Assembly (NCBI GenBank): GCA_022605955.1
Contig: JAKCOZ010000003.1
Location: forward strand, 44,046,761-44,110,760
DNA length: 64,000 bases
DNA from: Rallus limicola
Taxonomy: Eukaryota; Chordata; Aves; Gruiformes; Rallidae
Direction: 5' to 3'
Position numbers and translations under genes: made by a program. Shown piece by piece: positions 51,488-63,803 of the stretch (the stretch's first letter is position 1; every line of letters starts with the position of its first letter). Below the pieces are notes generated by a model. That model ran no database searches, was not told where the DNA came from, and was given only the letters and a program-made list of their open reading frames with translations.

Positions 51488-53380
51488 CCCGTGAAATGTC
51501 TGATCTCTAGAAATCATTACACTTATGAAGAGAAACCTGTGGACAGGTAGGTCTTTGCACCTTGCAGGACTGGGGATGTTCATCACCTGGAATAGAAAAG
51601 AACGTTTTTAAAGCCCTGCAGAAACCATCCTCCGGAATTCCTATTATCTCACAAGACATCCCAGAACAGTTTTGCAAGGCCTTGTCATCCTCTCAGCTGC
51701 ACTCATGAGAACAGATAAGGCTGAGGAAAGAGCCACAACTTGGCAGCCCACATAGAAAGAGGAGCAAAGATCTCTCTTGCCTCATGGTATAGAAATCACA
51801 TCAATGCCAGGAGCTGCACTTGAGAATAAATGGAAGAATAACAGATCCCTGCATGTTGCCATGGAACTCTTCTGTCTGGGCTTCAGGCATGTTGTAAAAT
51901 ATGGTCCTTCTCTTTGTCCCTGTTTTAGGCAGTTCTAGTTAGTCTTGACAGTATTATTGTACTCAACAATCAGTATTATCCCCATAAAACAACTAGATTA
52001 GCGACAGCAGAGCTATCTCTGGGACTTGCATCCTCTGGGTCCTTGCTTGTACACTGTTTTCCACACCACCATGCTCTGGATCTTTGCCCCCGACAGTCCT
52101 CCCAAGCACACTTCCATCACCACAGAGCTTATCACACAGAGAAAACCTCCTTTAAAAATAAATAAAATCTCTTTTTTTTTCCTTAGAGATGGCCCAGATT
52201 ATTTTTTTTATATAATTTGTTGATTTGCCAATTACACTTTCCGAGGTTCTCCTTTCATGGTGTCTGTAACTTGACATTATGAACCTTATTAGATCAACTG
52301 CTTCCTGAACATTAGGTGGTAAAGTGGAGGAAGAACCGAACATGTTTTCAAGGAAAGCTAGTACTGATAAGGTGTTGGCTGCTGGCTGTCCTGTTATTGT
52401 TAGAGTGCACATTTTCTCCCTCGAGTATAGAGCACCTTCTGATGGAGCACTTCTTATATTGAAAAATGACAAGCATTAAGAACCCCATGCCACTTCATTG
52501 CTAAAATATTTACTAGAGCATGCTTGCTTCTTCCCTCTGAAAGTGCAGTGTATTTATAGGAGCATCCTGTAATGGAGCATCAAGCTCTGAGCAGTATTTT
52601 TGAAGAATAAGGCAACACAATGTGTGAAGGGCTGGGGCAGGGCTCTTCTGTTGTCCCCTCCTGTTAGCAGGTGTTGGAAGCCTGCAGGGAGCTGCTGAAG
52701 TTGATTGACTGGAGCAGATTTGCTGTGGTATGCAAAGTGTACTAAGTCCCTGCAGGGGATGGAAAAGGCTCACTGGGCTGAGGAATTTCAGGTCTGGGGT
52801 CTCTGTGGGAAATTGCCAGGAAGGACCAAGTTTGGGTGAAAGGGGACATTTGGGTATTTTTTTGTTTTGATTAAAATGCCAAATCTGAGTAACCCATCAG
52901 CATGTCAGATCCTCAACTGATGTGCCATGGCAGACTCATAATATGCTCTCCGTAGCAGCTGGGAATCTGAGGCTGTTGGGTAGATGAAGATTCCTTCCCC
53001 ACTTTGTGGCTGTGAGTGTTAGAAATAAGGTCCCTTAGCTCCTGTCTGGAAAGCAAGAATAACGGAAGATGGAGGTCACAGAAATGACAAGAGCAAGTCT
53101 TATAATCCAGTGTTGTCAGCATAAATGTAGCGATTGATTGAAAAGTGTCTGCTAACCAGCCAGCAAAGAGTCCAATTAGAACCGAAATAACAAGAGGGTC
53201 TATTTCTAAGTTTTGTGATACCAGCTTGCACACCAAACTGATTCTAAGTCCTGATGTGTTTTTCTGCCTGGTTAGGAGTCATCTGTGGACCAAGAGCAAT
53301 CTTGGACTGAAAGAAACCCTGTACTCAATGCAGAGCTCCTCTGCACTTCAGGACTTTGAAGATGTACCATCATAAACACA

Positions 53381-53570
53381 TCCTAGAATAGCTCAAGTTA
53401 GAAGAAGCCCATAAGGATCATCGAGTCCAACTCCCTTCTCTTTGGAGGACTACCTAAAACTACGACATATGACTAAGAGTGTCATCCAGATGTTCCTTGA
53501 GATCTGACAGGCTTGGTGTCATGGGGGCCACCCTCTCAGTGAAGAATTTTTCCTAATGTCCAAAATGGAA
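53381..53570 (-). mobile_element. CR1 LINE, old 3' fragment
   Basis: On the plus strand the reverse of the CR1 end is visible: AAGGATCATCGAGTCCAACTCCC at the left and CACCCTCTCAGTGAAGAATTTTTCCTAATGTCC at the right. About 190 bases are left and the sequence is strongly diverged. Some extension of the match to the left or right is possible. Confidence 0.75.
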
Positions 53571-56426
53571 AGACTGGTCTATGTTGAGGATAAATAAGGA
53601 CCTCCATGGAGTATGACTGAGGACTGGTTGAGCTTTACTGGAGACAATGAGGTCTGTTGGTGCATTAGGTGTCCTGTATCAGAAATAGATGATAGAGTTG
53701 GCCCAAGCAATAGGGTGTATCAGCACTCAAGCTGAACAATGTTTAAGAAAAGCATGAACAAGACTAGATGCATGAGAAACTATTAAGGCCTCCCAGATGT
53801 GGGGGGACTCTGGGACAGCTTGCTAGTGTTGAACATGAACTACTTAAGCTCTGACTTGGGAAATTAAAACTTTTTACACAGTCAGGGATGTTGTCATGAT
53901 CTCCAAGGAATATCATGTAGGAGAAGCATGACAGATATTATTAGACTTGATGATCTGGTGGAGTTCTAGCACTTAGCAACTTGGACTGCAAAGCAGGATG
54001 AGCAGGCACAGGTCATTGCTAAGTGAGCAAAGCAAGTACACCATTTGGGAAATGTAGGTAGGAGATATTGGCAGATAGGGCAAGAGTGACCTACCAACAC
54101 ACCAGTTCTGAATAGGAGGGAACGGTGCCTCAAGAAGAGAGGTCTCTGCCAATAGACCATGTTCTCTGTGTGTGCTAAGATTAGCTGAGGAACAGCTAAT
54201 AGACTCCAGGAATGGGTAAATTCAATGTGTGAAGGTCCTTGGCTTGGACTACCACTGGTCACATTGCACAGCAGTAGTTTCATTTTTCAAATGGATGTAG
54301 TCTGAGTCAAAACTCGCAACAAACTGTTTAGAGAGGGACACTCCAATCTCTTAATAAATATTAGTACAGTGCAATGTTGAATAGCCAGTTGCTTGAAGAG
54401 TGCTTTATCAATTAAGAAAGCATAAAACAGGTTCTTGATTTCTTTTGTCTTTGCTGAGGCTGGGATGATTTCTGCAAGAAGCACAGTGTTAACCCTAGAT
54501 ATATTCCAAGTTGAGTAAACAATAATTTTTGATGAAGCACGTATATCAGGTTTGTATTTACAAGATTCTTGCCTGTGTAGTGCTGAGTCCAACATAAAAA
54601 ATGGTTTGTGCACCCATGGCACTGACAATCTCAGCTGGCTTTGTGGGGAAATACAGGCACATAGTGCCCCAGATAATGGGATGATGAACAGAACTACCTC
54701 TTCAAGTTCTTCTATTATCCCTTTGCTCCTACCTGGAGCTGCTTTTTCTCTGTTAAAAGCTAAAACTATGCACCACTTTTCCTGGTGTGAATGGCTGCTG
54801 TATTTTAAGAAAAGATCTGAAATCTTCTACTGATTCAGTTGAATGTGACTTTCTTTTGAAAATCAGTCCAAGTTCACCCCAAAGGTGGCTGCCTCTCATA
54901 GTCAGGTGAAGGAGTAAGTGTGCTATTTAGTTTGCACAAGGGTGGCAGAAAGTAGACATGGATTTGAGCACTGCTTACTCATGCTAAGTAGCCCTGCACC
55001 TTGCAACTTGAGAAGCCCTATTGAACTTCGAGGAACTGCTTGTAAATCAAGTCATTGCTTACTGTGAGCAGAGGCAACTGCCTGTGTCTCACATAGTGTT
55101 GAGTGTTTTGGTGCTGAAGACTCAGCGTAAATGCAAACAACCATCACTATTATGCTGTTGTTGTTGCAGACATCTTTTCCTGGCAGCAGAGGTTATTTCT
55201 AACTAGTCAACATGTTTGGAGGTCCCTGAAGGTGTAATGCACTACTGTTGTAAGTGAACTCTACATATCTATTCGAAACTAACCAACCCAACTTAAGAAT
55301 TATATTTCTCATCCAGAAATCCTTACTACAATGGAATAGAGTTGTGGTAAAAGTAGCTCAGGTTTCAGAAAAGGTCTCATAAAATGTTCCTCAGTGCTGC
55401 ATGATAGGTAGACAATACCATCCTACAATACCTTGTTCTTGAGTGGGTACTTTAGGAGCTTACATTGCTTATTCTACATCATGAAAAAAAAGAGATCGAG
55501 TCATTTTATTCTGGAAAGCATTTTTCCTGTCTCTTTGGCTGTCATATGCATTTAACTGTAGTGCCCTCAAGGACAATGTGGTGGATCAGCATGCTAAGGG
55601 CTACGGTCTACAGCCTGTAGTTTTTCATTTCACATTGCTTAAGAATGGTCCTCTTTGTTTCCATTTTGAGCCATGGCTGAATTCTTACATGTTGTCTGAT
55701 CTTCAGGCTCAAATACCCAAGAGAATAGGCAGCTGTGAATCAACCCTCTGTGTGCTTTCTAGCAGGTAGCCTAGCAAAGAAGGAAGTATGCTTCTTCTTA
55801 TTTCTTTAAATTGGTAGGGATTTGAAGGAAAAGACTTTAATAAAAGTCTCATGAATGATTATTTTCTTCCTGCTGACGATTCTGAATTGCGTGCAGAAAT
55901 ATAAGAACCTTTTAACAGAGCCCTTTGGGTTTGAACCCAGTCCTTTAGATTTATAATTAAAGCTCGTTGTCTTTATGTTATACTACACCTTATGAGAAGG
56001 ATCATCTTTCTAATTACACAGTACCAGGAGGCCTGTCACATGCTTTCGTTTAGTATTAAGGTGCACAGTTGCTCTGTTTTTATTTCTTCTTCCATAGATT
56101 CTATATTATGTTTTGGAAATTTGAAATTTTTAATTTTATTTTTTTTTTAGGCCAGATGTTTTGTCCTGCTATGTTAAGTTATCTTGACATACTGCCACGA
56201 AATGGAAACAAATGCTAGTTTTAACTGAGCTCCATATCTTTATTTAAAGGTACATCTTAGCATCTTAATTCTCCATACACACACTAGCTTCCTCTCTCCC
56301 CCCTCTCCCCCACTACACTTTTCTTCTCCTCCCTAAAGAAGAAGGCATATTAAAATTTCCTTGCTGTTCTGCCTGAGTGGTTAATGAGGTTCTAGATAGT
56401 GTAATGAATATGCAGTGCTATTGACT
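53571..56426. other. Unassigned non-coding DNA
   Basis: I see no gene, known repeat or RNA here. Open frames are short and lack paired splice signals. Confidence 0.5.
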
Positions 56427-56481
56427 CTGTGTGTGTGTGCGCGCGTGCGCGCGAGCGAGCGTGTGCGTTTGTGTGTGCATG
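56427..56481. repeat. Alternating purine-pyrimidine (GT/GC) tract, Z-DNA candidate
   Basis: TG repeats pass into GCGCGCGTGCGCGCG and then GAGC and GTGT units. The alternating GC/GT core is the classical Z-DNA-forming pattern. It is an isolated patch of CpG in AT-leaning DNA. It is followed by a GAGAGA-rich segment (56541-56570), a layout that could mark a minor promoter, but there is no direct evidence of transcription. Confidence 0.85.
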
Positions 56482-58229
56482 TCTTTAATCACAGCTGGAA
56501 TGCAAAATCAGGCTCCACCTTTCAACTCTATCTCCATCATGCTGAGAGAGTGAGAGAGAGCGAGACTGAGACTGCTAGACAGCTCGAAAGAGATTGCAGC
56601 TCAGATGTCCTGGAAAACAGCAAATCCCTCAGACCTGGCAGATTCCGTTACCATGAGAACTGCAGATATTTCCATTGTGATGGCTTGCTCTAGCAGCCAT
56701 CTGTTACACCCATTTGATTAGGAAGTACAGTTCAGCTTGTATGGGATTTTCGCTGCACCTTATCCCATGGCAGTGTACAGAAACTCTCTCTCTTTTTATA
56801 TGCTAAACTCAATGTTTTTAAAGTGCTGTAATTTACTGGGGCTGAAGGCATTTAATGAAATGTTAGGAGGAGGTCACTGAGGGACGGTATGTCTGAGAAG
56901 AAAGAAGCACATGAGATATACGAAGGCGATTAGTGTCCAGTATATAAATGATATCAACCCAGAAATTACCTGTATTTAGCAATTCCTCATCCTTGCTAGG
57001 GATATACAGATCACATGAAGCCATAATAGAATTAATAATTGCCTCCTGTTAGTTAATCCCACTCCATATATATTTATTGTATGCATGCAATAAATGCATG
57101 CAGCAAATATACTGCAGGTCCTCTGTAAAAAAGGGGAAGGTGATGATTTCCCCCACATGCCCGAAGTGGTGCAGTGACTGCACTGTGTAACGATTAGATT
57201 AGCTCTAAAAATTTAATGGTGCTATTTGACTTTTCCTAGACACAGAACAACCTTAAACTTTCTTGAAGGTTTTCTATAATTTACTGATTAAAACAATTGT
57301 TTGGACGTAGTTGTGTCCCTTGGTGTAAATTTGCAGTGAAGGAAACGGTAATGGCACATCAAATGGATATAAAAACAAAGGAGTCCCCTTCAATTAAAAC
57401 TCTCCAGACATTCTTCCTAAGTGGCTGGCATTCCAGATTCAGGGTAATCTTATGCGTGGGGTAGTTGCCTGGAGTGTCTTAAAATGACTGAAGGTCTTGT
57501 AAACTCGGTGAAGCTAATTAAATGCTCACACACTGAAATGAATTTCTGATTGCTGCTAAGAAGGCATTGAGGTCAGCTCCTCTTTTCATTGCCCCCACTT
57601 TATGGCCAATGCCAGATACTAAATAAATCAGACCCTCAGAATCAGGGGCTCTGTGTTTTTGTTCCTCTTACATATTCTCCCACCCGGCTGAACGTAATTC
57701 CTTATCCGTCTTCATCTCTGCATGAAAAGTTTTCTCTTCTATTGTTTTTCCTCACATAGCACCAGATTACCATGGAGAAGACTATGATATCATAAGAAAT
57801 GAATGAGCATGTTTCTCACCATGGGTGAAATATACATTCCAGACCTAATAAAGTCAGAAATCATGTAATGGGCCTGGTAAAATGAGCTGCTTAGTTAGTA
57901 TAAATATAAAAGGTTCTTCTTTAGGGCTCTACTTCAGCTAAGCAAGTTCTTAGGCACTTTGCTGAGCATGGAGAGGCACAAGAACACATTTAAGAGCTTT
58001 TCTGAATAGGGGTAGTTCTTAAAGTGGTTTGCTGAATCAGGGCCCCCAGATGAAAAAAGTCAAATTTCCCTTCCTTCCTAAAATAAAAGATATTTTTGTT
58101 GATGATCTTTACACCAAATAAGAACTTTCACTTCCTGCAACTTCCCATCTCGCATAATCCTGGAGGTTGAACCACAGAGAAGAGAGTCCTTTTTTTGTTT
58201 CTTTTTTTTTTTTAGACAGGGCACTTGTT
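56482..58229. other. Unassigned DNA, possibly with regulatory elements
   Basis: No gene is supported. The stretch is free of recognisable repeats, and contains several AATTA/TAATTA-like homeodomain cores and a near-palindrome at 57075-57092 centred on ATGCAT. It looks like the kind of unique AT-rich sequence in which conserved enhancers are often found, but conservation cannot be judged from one genome. Confidence 0.35.
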
Positions 58230-58853
58230 TTATGAATGTGGTATCTGCCTTTGACAGGCAGCAGATGTATGGAAGCCCTGCAATCTGAAACAATAAATAC
58301 CATTCAGAGTCTCACCACTGAACCTTCTTATAGTACGGCCTTTGTTAAATGAAACATTTACAGGAATACCATCCCCCCGCTTCCCACCCACCTTCAAGGC
58401 TAGGATCTGAACCATGTTTTTAAAGTAAAGGTTAAGTACCTGAGGCATGAACAGTTGACATACAAAAGAAACTAAAGTAAATTTATCATTCGTTTGCCAG
58501 CTATGAGGTGTGTCGAGGGCTTTTTCTTTCTCTTTGTAATGCATGAGAAAACAAACCTGGGAAGTGTATGCAAGGAATATTTCTTTTCTACACCGGAATG
58601 TTAACATTTGTACCTTCTGACTTAATACTGTATATTTCTTTAGAGTCATCAATCTCATGAGAGTCATCTTGCCATCTGTACCAGCATTGCTCCAGGCTTC
58701 CATATGAAAGTCCAATCTGGCGGTATAAATACTGGATAATGAAGAGTAGGTGTTAAAGTTTCTGACTGGTTGGGAGATGAGTCTGTGTCTATGACGGATC
58801 TGAATTTGTGTGTCAAACAAACAAACAGAATCTATGTTAACATGGAAGTTCAA
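58230..58853 (-). other. 207-codon open frame of unknown status
   Basis: This ATG-started open frame is the longest outside the CpG island. The peptide is not low complexity and contains stretches such as KKYTVLSQKVQMLTFRCRK and KVGGKRGDGIPVNVSFNKG. I recognise no domain, signal peptide or membrane segment. No CpG island or clear promoter lies upstream on that strand, and the sequence contains a poly(T) block near 58196-58213 just beyond its 3' end. It could be chance, an old gene fragment or a retroposed remnant. Confidence 0.2.
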
Positions 58854-58941
58854 CCAGAAAGATCATGCATGTTTGTCCTCATGCCCTCTCTCACTCTGTG
58901 TCAGTTTTTCAATTTTTTCTTTATCTTTCTCTATTTAATAG

Positions 58942-59009
58942 AGTTCACCCAAGATCGAGGAGAAAAATGTTCTCTGACCATCACGTTACACTTTGGAGAT
59001 TACAAATAG
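58942..59009 (+). other. Weak candidate terminal exon piece
   Basis: A pyrimidine-rich tract (TTTATCTTTCTCTATTTAATAG) ends at 58941. The frame that follows, in phase 1, encodes EFTQDRGEKCSLTITLHFGDYK in two parts and stops with TAG at 59007-59009. No AATAAA was found close downstream and the peptide is not recognised. It lies only about 350 bases before the stronger exon candidate at 59365. Confidence 0.2.
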
Positions 59010-59364
59010 GGGCAAGACGTTGACTTGTGGTAATGTAGGATGGGTTTTTTTTTCCCTCCCTTTCCTTTTGCTCCAGGAAAGCTATAACTACATAGATTAG
59101 CAAAACTTTTGCAAGAATGGATGTAAAACAGATTTATCTCCTTGTCAGCTTTATCTGATCCATTCGGTCTTCCAGAGTTTGGATGGTTTCCTTTGTTACA
59201 ATAACCAGCTTTCAAACATCTATATCCTTAGGGTATTAAATGTCAGCCTCTAGTGTACCATTCAAGGATAAAAGATTGACAATACTGAAGTACTTTTTTC
59301 TTCTTCATGTTTTTTGTTGGGTTTTTTGTTGGTTTTTTTTTTTTTTTGTTTGTTTCTTTTCCAG

Positions 59365-59445
59365 CACTGGTGGAGTCTTTACTCTGCACACCACTGCTGA
59401 CCCCAGAAATGACCCACAGGAACTACTGGCAAAAGGAGCGAAAAG
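59365..59445 (+). CDS. Best candidate internal coding exon (81 bp) of an unidentified gene
   Basis: A long T-rich tract (about 59329-59362) ends in TTTTCCAG, and the segment closes with AAAAG|GTATTT, an acceptable donor. The 81 bases are divisible by three, so inclusion would preserve a reading frame. Two frames are open: in phase 2 the peptide contains TGGVFTLHTTADPRNDPQ and ELLAKGAK; in phase 1 it contains LVESLLCTPLLTPEM and THRNYWQKERK. The third frame has a stop. I cannot assign either peptide to a family. It has no neighbouring exon that I can pair with it inside the window; the next exons would lie beyond the right edge or far away. It could also be an untranslated or non-coding RNA exon. 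If real, it would fit a gene transcribed from the CpG island near 9-10 kb through a first intron of nearly 50 kb, but that link is inference. Confidence 0.4.
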
Positions 59446-62400
59446 GTATTTCAGTTTATAGGCATTAGAAACTCTCTTCATTAGTAGCCTTTTCGCAGAC
59501 TTTTCAGATAGATTTCCTGTCATTGTGATGAGGATATATTTGTAACTAGGTCCCTTAAGTAAATGGTCAGTGAATAATTAACTGAACTAACTAGGGCTTT
59601 CCGTACTGCATTTCCTTTTTTTTTTTTTTTTTTCCCCAGGGCAGGTGGGAAAATCTTCCTAATATTCTTTTGACCTCTGTGCTGGATGTACAGCCCTTGC
59701 CACCTGTTGGGCAAGTGTTTCAACCCTCATTCAAATACAACTCTTAGGTGCTCTTTTAAAAGGAAGTTTTTTTTAATTTGGTGGGCATCAAAGCTGAAGG
59801 AAATGTGCCCAGAAGATCAGGGACCAGCTCACAGCCTCTTTAAATGCAGTCAACAGAACTGATGTGCTTCAGAGACAGCTGGAAATATGGGAGGTCTGAA
59901 GTGTCCCACTTGATTTTCCTTCTTTTGCTGACCTAGCAGCTAGAACTGCGTGGCTCCTTCTCTCTGTGCAACTGAGCTTCCCTCTCCACAGCTCAGGAAG
60001 ATGTGATGTCCTCTTCTACCAAAAATTGCTTAATCCACCAAACACCAGGTTTACCACAGTACTACTATGTGTTGCTGAGCCAGGTCTTGCTGGAAGAAGC
60101 AGCACATAAGACAATATTTGAGCTGCATCAGAGTTACACTGTTGGAAGTAAGTAAGGTAGTTGGAGAAAAATTTGGCGTATTTATATCTTGATGTGTATT
60201 TTACTGTGTCCAGTACTGATATGCAGACTATTGATAATATGTCTGTAATTATTGGTGATAATAAGGTTCTCCTCGGTGTTCCCATTGTGCACAGTATCCC
60301 AAATAAGTCACATTAGTAGAAATTTACAGTGAGGCTGAATTAGTGTTATTATTATTTTTCACTCTTAGATTACACTTTTAGCACACTGGAATCCAGCCCC
60401 TTTAATTAAAAGCTTGCAAACATGCATTCCATAAATAATTTCTGACCTTCACAGCTGGTTTTGATGCAGCTATAGTTGATGATTTTGACCAAGGTCTTTT
60501 TCCCCCCCCTTACAGTGATCTTCGTGTTTTCAGTTTTGGGAATGCAATCATAGCTTATCCAATTTTGCAGTCATTGGGATGTTTCTCAAAATATAAAGTA
60601 AATTTCTAAATAGAAATGCACAAATTTTCTTTGCACACCAAAGAGTTTAAATTTGTACTCCAGCTGTCAGTCAGAGTATTGGTAATTACTTTTATTAACC
60701 CACTTGCAAATAGCAAAAGTGTGAAGAAAAAGGTCTAATTTGATTATTATGCATTCATAAGTAAAAATAATACTTTTAAGAGTAAATAGGACTGTTGGCT
60801 AGAAATTTTCTCAGCTAAAAACATCCGTGACAGAGGCAAGGGAAGCATACAGGGGTGCTGTCCGAGTGCCTTTGAGATTTTGTTCTGACAATTCTTTGCA
60901 TATGTATTTAAATTTATTTGTCTCTCTATGGAGTTGAGTGTGTCCACACATCAGCAGCTTTGAGGAATAAATGCTCTTGACTGCATCTTTGATTATTTTC
61001 TGTCAGAAAGGGTATACCAAAACAAAGAACTCATTTCAGGCAGCTTGGTCAGATATATGTTTTTTGTTTGTTCTCACAGTGATGGACATAAAGCATCAAC
61101 AACATGATCCTTGCTTCAGTTAGGCCATTGTAAATCAGGATGTGCTTAGCTGAAGTCAGTGGAGACATCCTACCCTTTTGAGCAGACTTAGGAGAATGAG
61201 GTATTTGAGTGCTGTGTCAGTGCTTCCTTCTGTTTGACAATTCAAGTCTGCTGTGGACCAGGCCACCAAAAGAAAAAATGTCATGTAGGTGTCTAAATAG
61301 TGGCCTCTGAATTTCAGCTGTGGAACCTTGTGATCCTCAGTAGTAACTGCTAGTCTTCAGACACAAACTCTCCTTACTTGTTTAACAGCAGACTGACTTA
61401 CAGCATGCCTCCTTGCCTTCCATCCACCCACCAAGATGTTGTTGCCCTAATATTTGCAGTCAGGTCTGTAACTGAAGTTGGTGCAACCCAGGAGTCCTGA
61501 GTCCCATATTATGTACAAATTCATGATTTGTCCATGACCGTTTTTAAAAAAAAAATTCCTCTAAGGCAAATGCAAAAGGGCCTTTAGTATATAATATGTG
61601 TTTAAGTCTGTCTCTCCATTTAAGCCTTGAGATCAGTTATTTATGGGAAGTAGGCATCTAGGCAATCTTACCCTTTTCTTCTGTGCATTGAAAGCAGTGA
61701 AGGTTGCAATATTAATTGCTGCATCAGCCACTTTAAGATTTAATGTTTTTCCTCATTCTATAGGCAATGTATCTCCTGCATGATTTCCCACATAGTCTTC
61801 ACTTTCACAGTTGCCTGAATGATAAGCAACAATAATGTCTCTGGAAGTGATCCATAAATCATATTCAAATCCACGCATTCAAATGCTCCTATTTTTAATC
61901 TCTAAACTACTGTAGTGTGTGCTTACTAGTGCAGTTCAGTCGGAGGCATTTTGTTCCCCACCTACATGTTTCCTTCAAATCTGTGCTAGTGCACCCAAAA
62001 ATAAATAAATAAACTCAACCTGGAGCTTGAAAAATACCATACAGAAAAGCAATGGGAATGAAGAACTCCCCAAATAAAATGACAAGAAAAGAGAGTGTTT
62101 ATATGAAATAGAAAAAATGCAATGTTTTATCAGGATCTATGGGGAGGGAAGATGAACAGTCTTGCATTTAGGTCACTGCATTAGAGTGGAGAGAACTTGA
62201 GTTGTCTTTGTTTCTTTGCCACAGTCTTCAAACAGCCTTTGACCAATGCTACCCATAGCTAAAGTATGCCTATGATTATATACGTGAGGCATAAAGATGT
62301 AATAATTAGGGATCCTGGATTGTCACTCTGAACATGCCACCACCACCTTTCCACTTCCTCCCTATTTAATGCTGAGAATTGTAGACAAATCCAAAGATTA

Positions 62401-63625
62401 TAAAGAAAGTTAACTGTGGATAGCATTTAGATACAGCCCAAGGTTTAGCAGCATCTAGGAACCAATCAAAACTAGTGGGAACTGGTCTATATAGTCTGAC
62501 ATAGTACCACTAATTTCTTGTGCTGCAAGAAGTTCCAAGATTTAGGATGTTCTGAAGTATGTAGGTAAGGGATGCCCTGTTTCTAAGGAAAGGCTTTTTT
62601 AGCATTTTCAGGTGGGGAGGGAGGTGATTTTGAGTTGCACCGTTTTTTTAGGTTACTGTGATCCTCCTCTTACCAGTGAGGTCAATCATAGTGGCTGGTG
62701 ACTTCAGAAAAAGTAGTGGCAGGCTTTTTCTCATCAAGGAAATGAAAACTCACCGGTGAAGAGATTTGCATCATAAATTCAGGGAAGCCTGATTGTGCTG
62801 ATGATCAAGTAATATTGGTATTCCATTAGGTTACTGTTTGGGGTTTCTGTCCTCAATCTACAGGTCTGTTTTGCTCCTTTTGTAGAAACAAGCCCACTTC
62901 AACAATGATGTGAGTTTAGTGCACTGTTGGATGTCTGAGTGATGTCTGGAAACTCTTGCATACAAGAAGTTGCAGCTTTGGCTGTCATTCAGAGTTCCAT
63001 CAAGTAGTTAGCCATCTTAACAGTTTGGAAATGAGTTATTATGATCTGGTTTGGTTCAATATAGAGTATATTTTATGTCCATTAACTAATGAAGTTTCTG
63101 GGAATGAATAACCCCAAGTCCTATAGGAAGGAGAAAAGAAGCTAGTGCATTTGTGTAAGCTGTGAAAAATTGCTGCCTCTCAGACAGTGGACATCTAGGA
63201 AGTAAGATTTGGATGCATATAGCCATAAAAATGGAAAGGCTTTTAACCAGGGAGATCTGAGACTTCTTCAAAAGCTCTGTCCTCTTTGGTCTGCCCTGCC
63301 ATTGCAGGGTTTGAAGGGGGAAGGAGAGGAGTGTTAGCATCATGCTTCACCACAGCATGGTTCCTTGAGTATCACAGGCACTGGGTTTTGCCAGCCCCCG
63401 CCTTGGTTGATATTGCTCTGCATGAATTTCTGTCACTTGCTCATGGGGCTACATAGTAGGTGAGAAAGGACAGTGCTCCTTATCCACATCCATATACTGG
63501 TTTCTCATACAGGTTATGTAGTAGGCAGATCTGACCTGATCTTGTTTTGTATCAAAGGGCATAAATAATTCTAGGACACTGTGCTTTTTTTCTGATACAA
63601 CGTTTGTTGTTCTGGTCTTTATGGA
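59446..63625. other. Unassigned non-coding DNA
   Basis: No gene is supported. A poly(T) run of 17-19 bases lies at about 59617-59635. Otherwise the sequence appears unique and AT-leaning, without paired splice signals that I would trust. Confidence 0.5.
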
Positions 63626-63803
63626 GGCACTGGCACAGACTGCCCAGAGAGGTTGTGGAGTCTCCATCTCTGCAAATATTAAAAAACCACCTGGATGCTG
63701 TCCTGTACAGACTGCTCTAGGTGATCCTGCTCTGGCAGTGGGTTAGACTACATGATCTCTGGAGGTCCCTTCCAACTTGCGGCATTCTGTGATTCTGTGA
63801 ATC
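63626..63803 (+). mobile_element. CR1 LINE, 3' end fragment
   Basis: The fragment reads GCACTGGCACAGACTGCCCAG, then GAGGTTGTGGAGTCTCCATC (the LPREVVESPS coding block), then CTGCTCTGGCAGTGGGTTAGAC, and ends with GGTCCCTTCCAACTTGCGGC and tandem ATTCTGTGA units at 63784-63800. About 178 bases remain. The clean tail motif sets the plus orientation. Confidence 0.92.

Larger units (their letters stand above)
46845..53380. other. Unassigned non-coding DNA
   Basis: No gene is supported. Simple sequence includes a G-run at 49323-49342, an A-rich tract at 50574-50600 and a TG tract at 51456-51487. A 106-codon minus-strand frame at 52152-52472 has a protein-like look but no good donor or known relative. 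Confidence 0.5.

Noticed and set aside
52152..52472. Minus-strand 106-codon frame with protein-like composition
   Set aside because: No good splice donor, no known domain, and its length is not improbable for this window.
55921..55945. GGTTTGAACCC, similar to a tRNA B box
   Set aside because: No matching A box or cloverleaf arms could be found around it.
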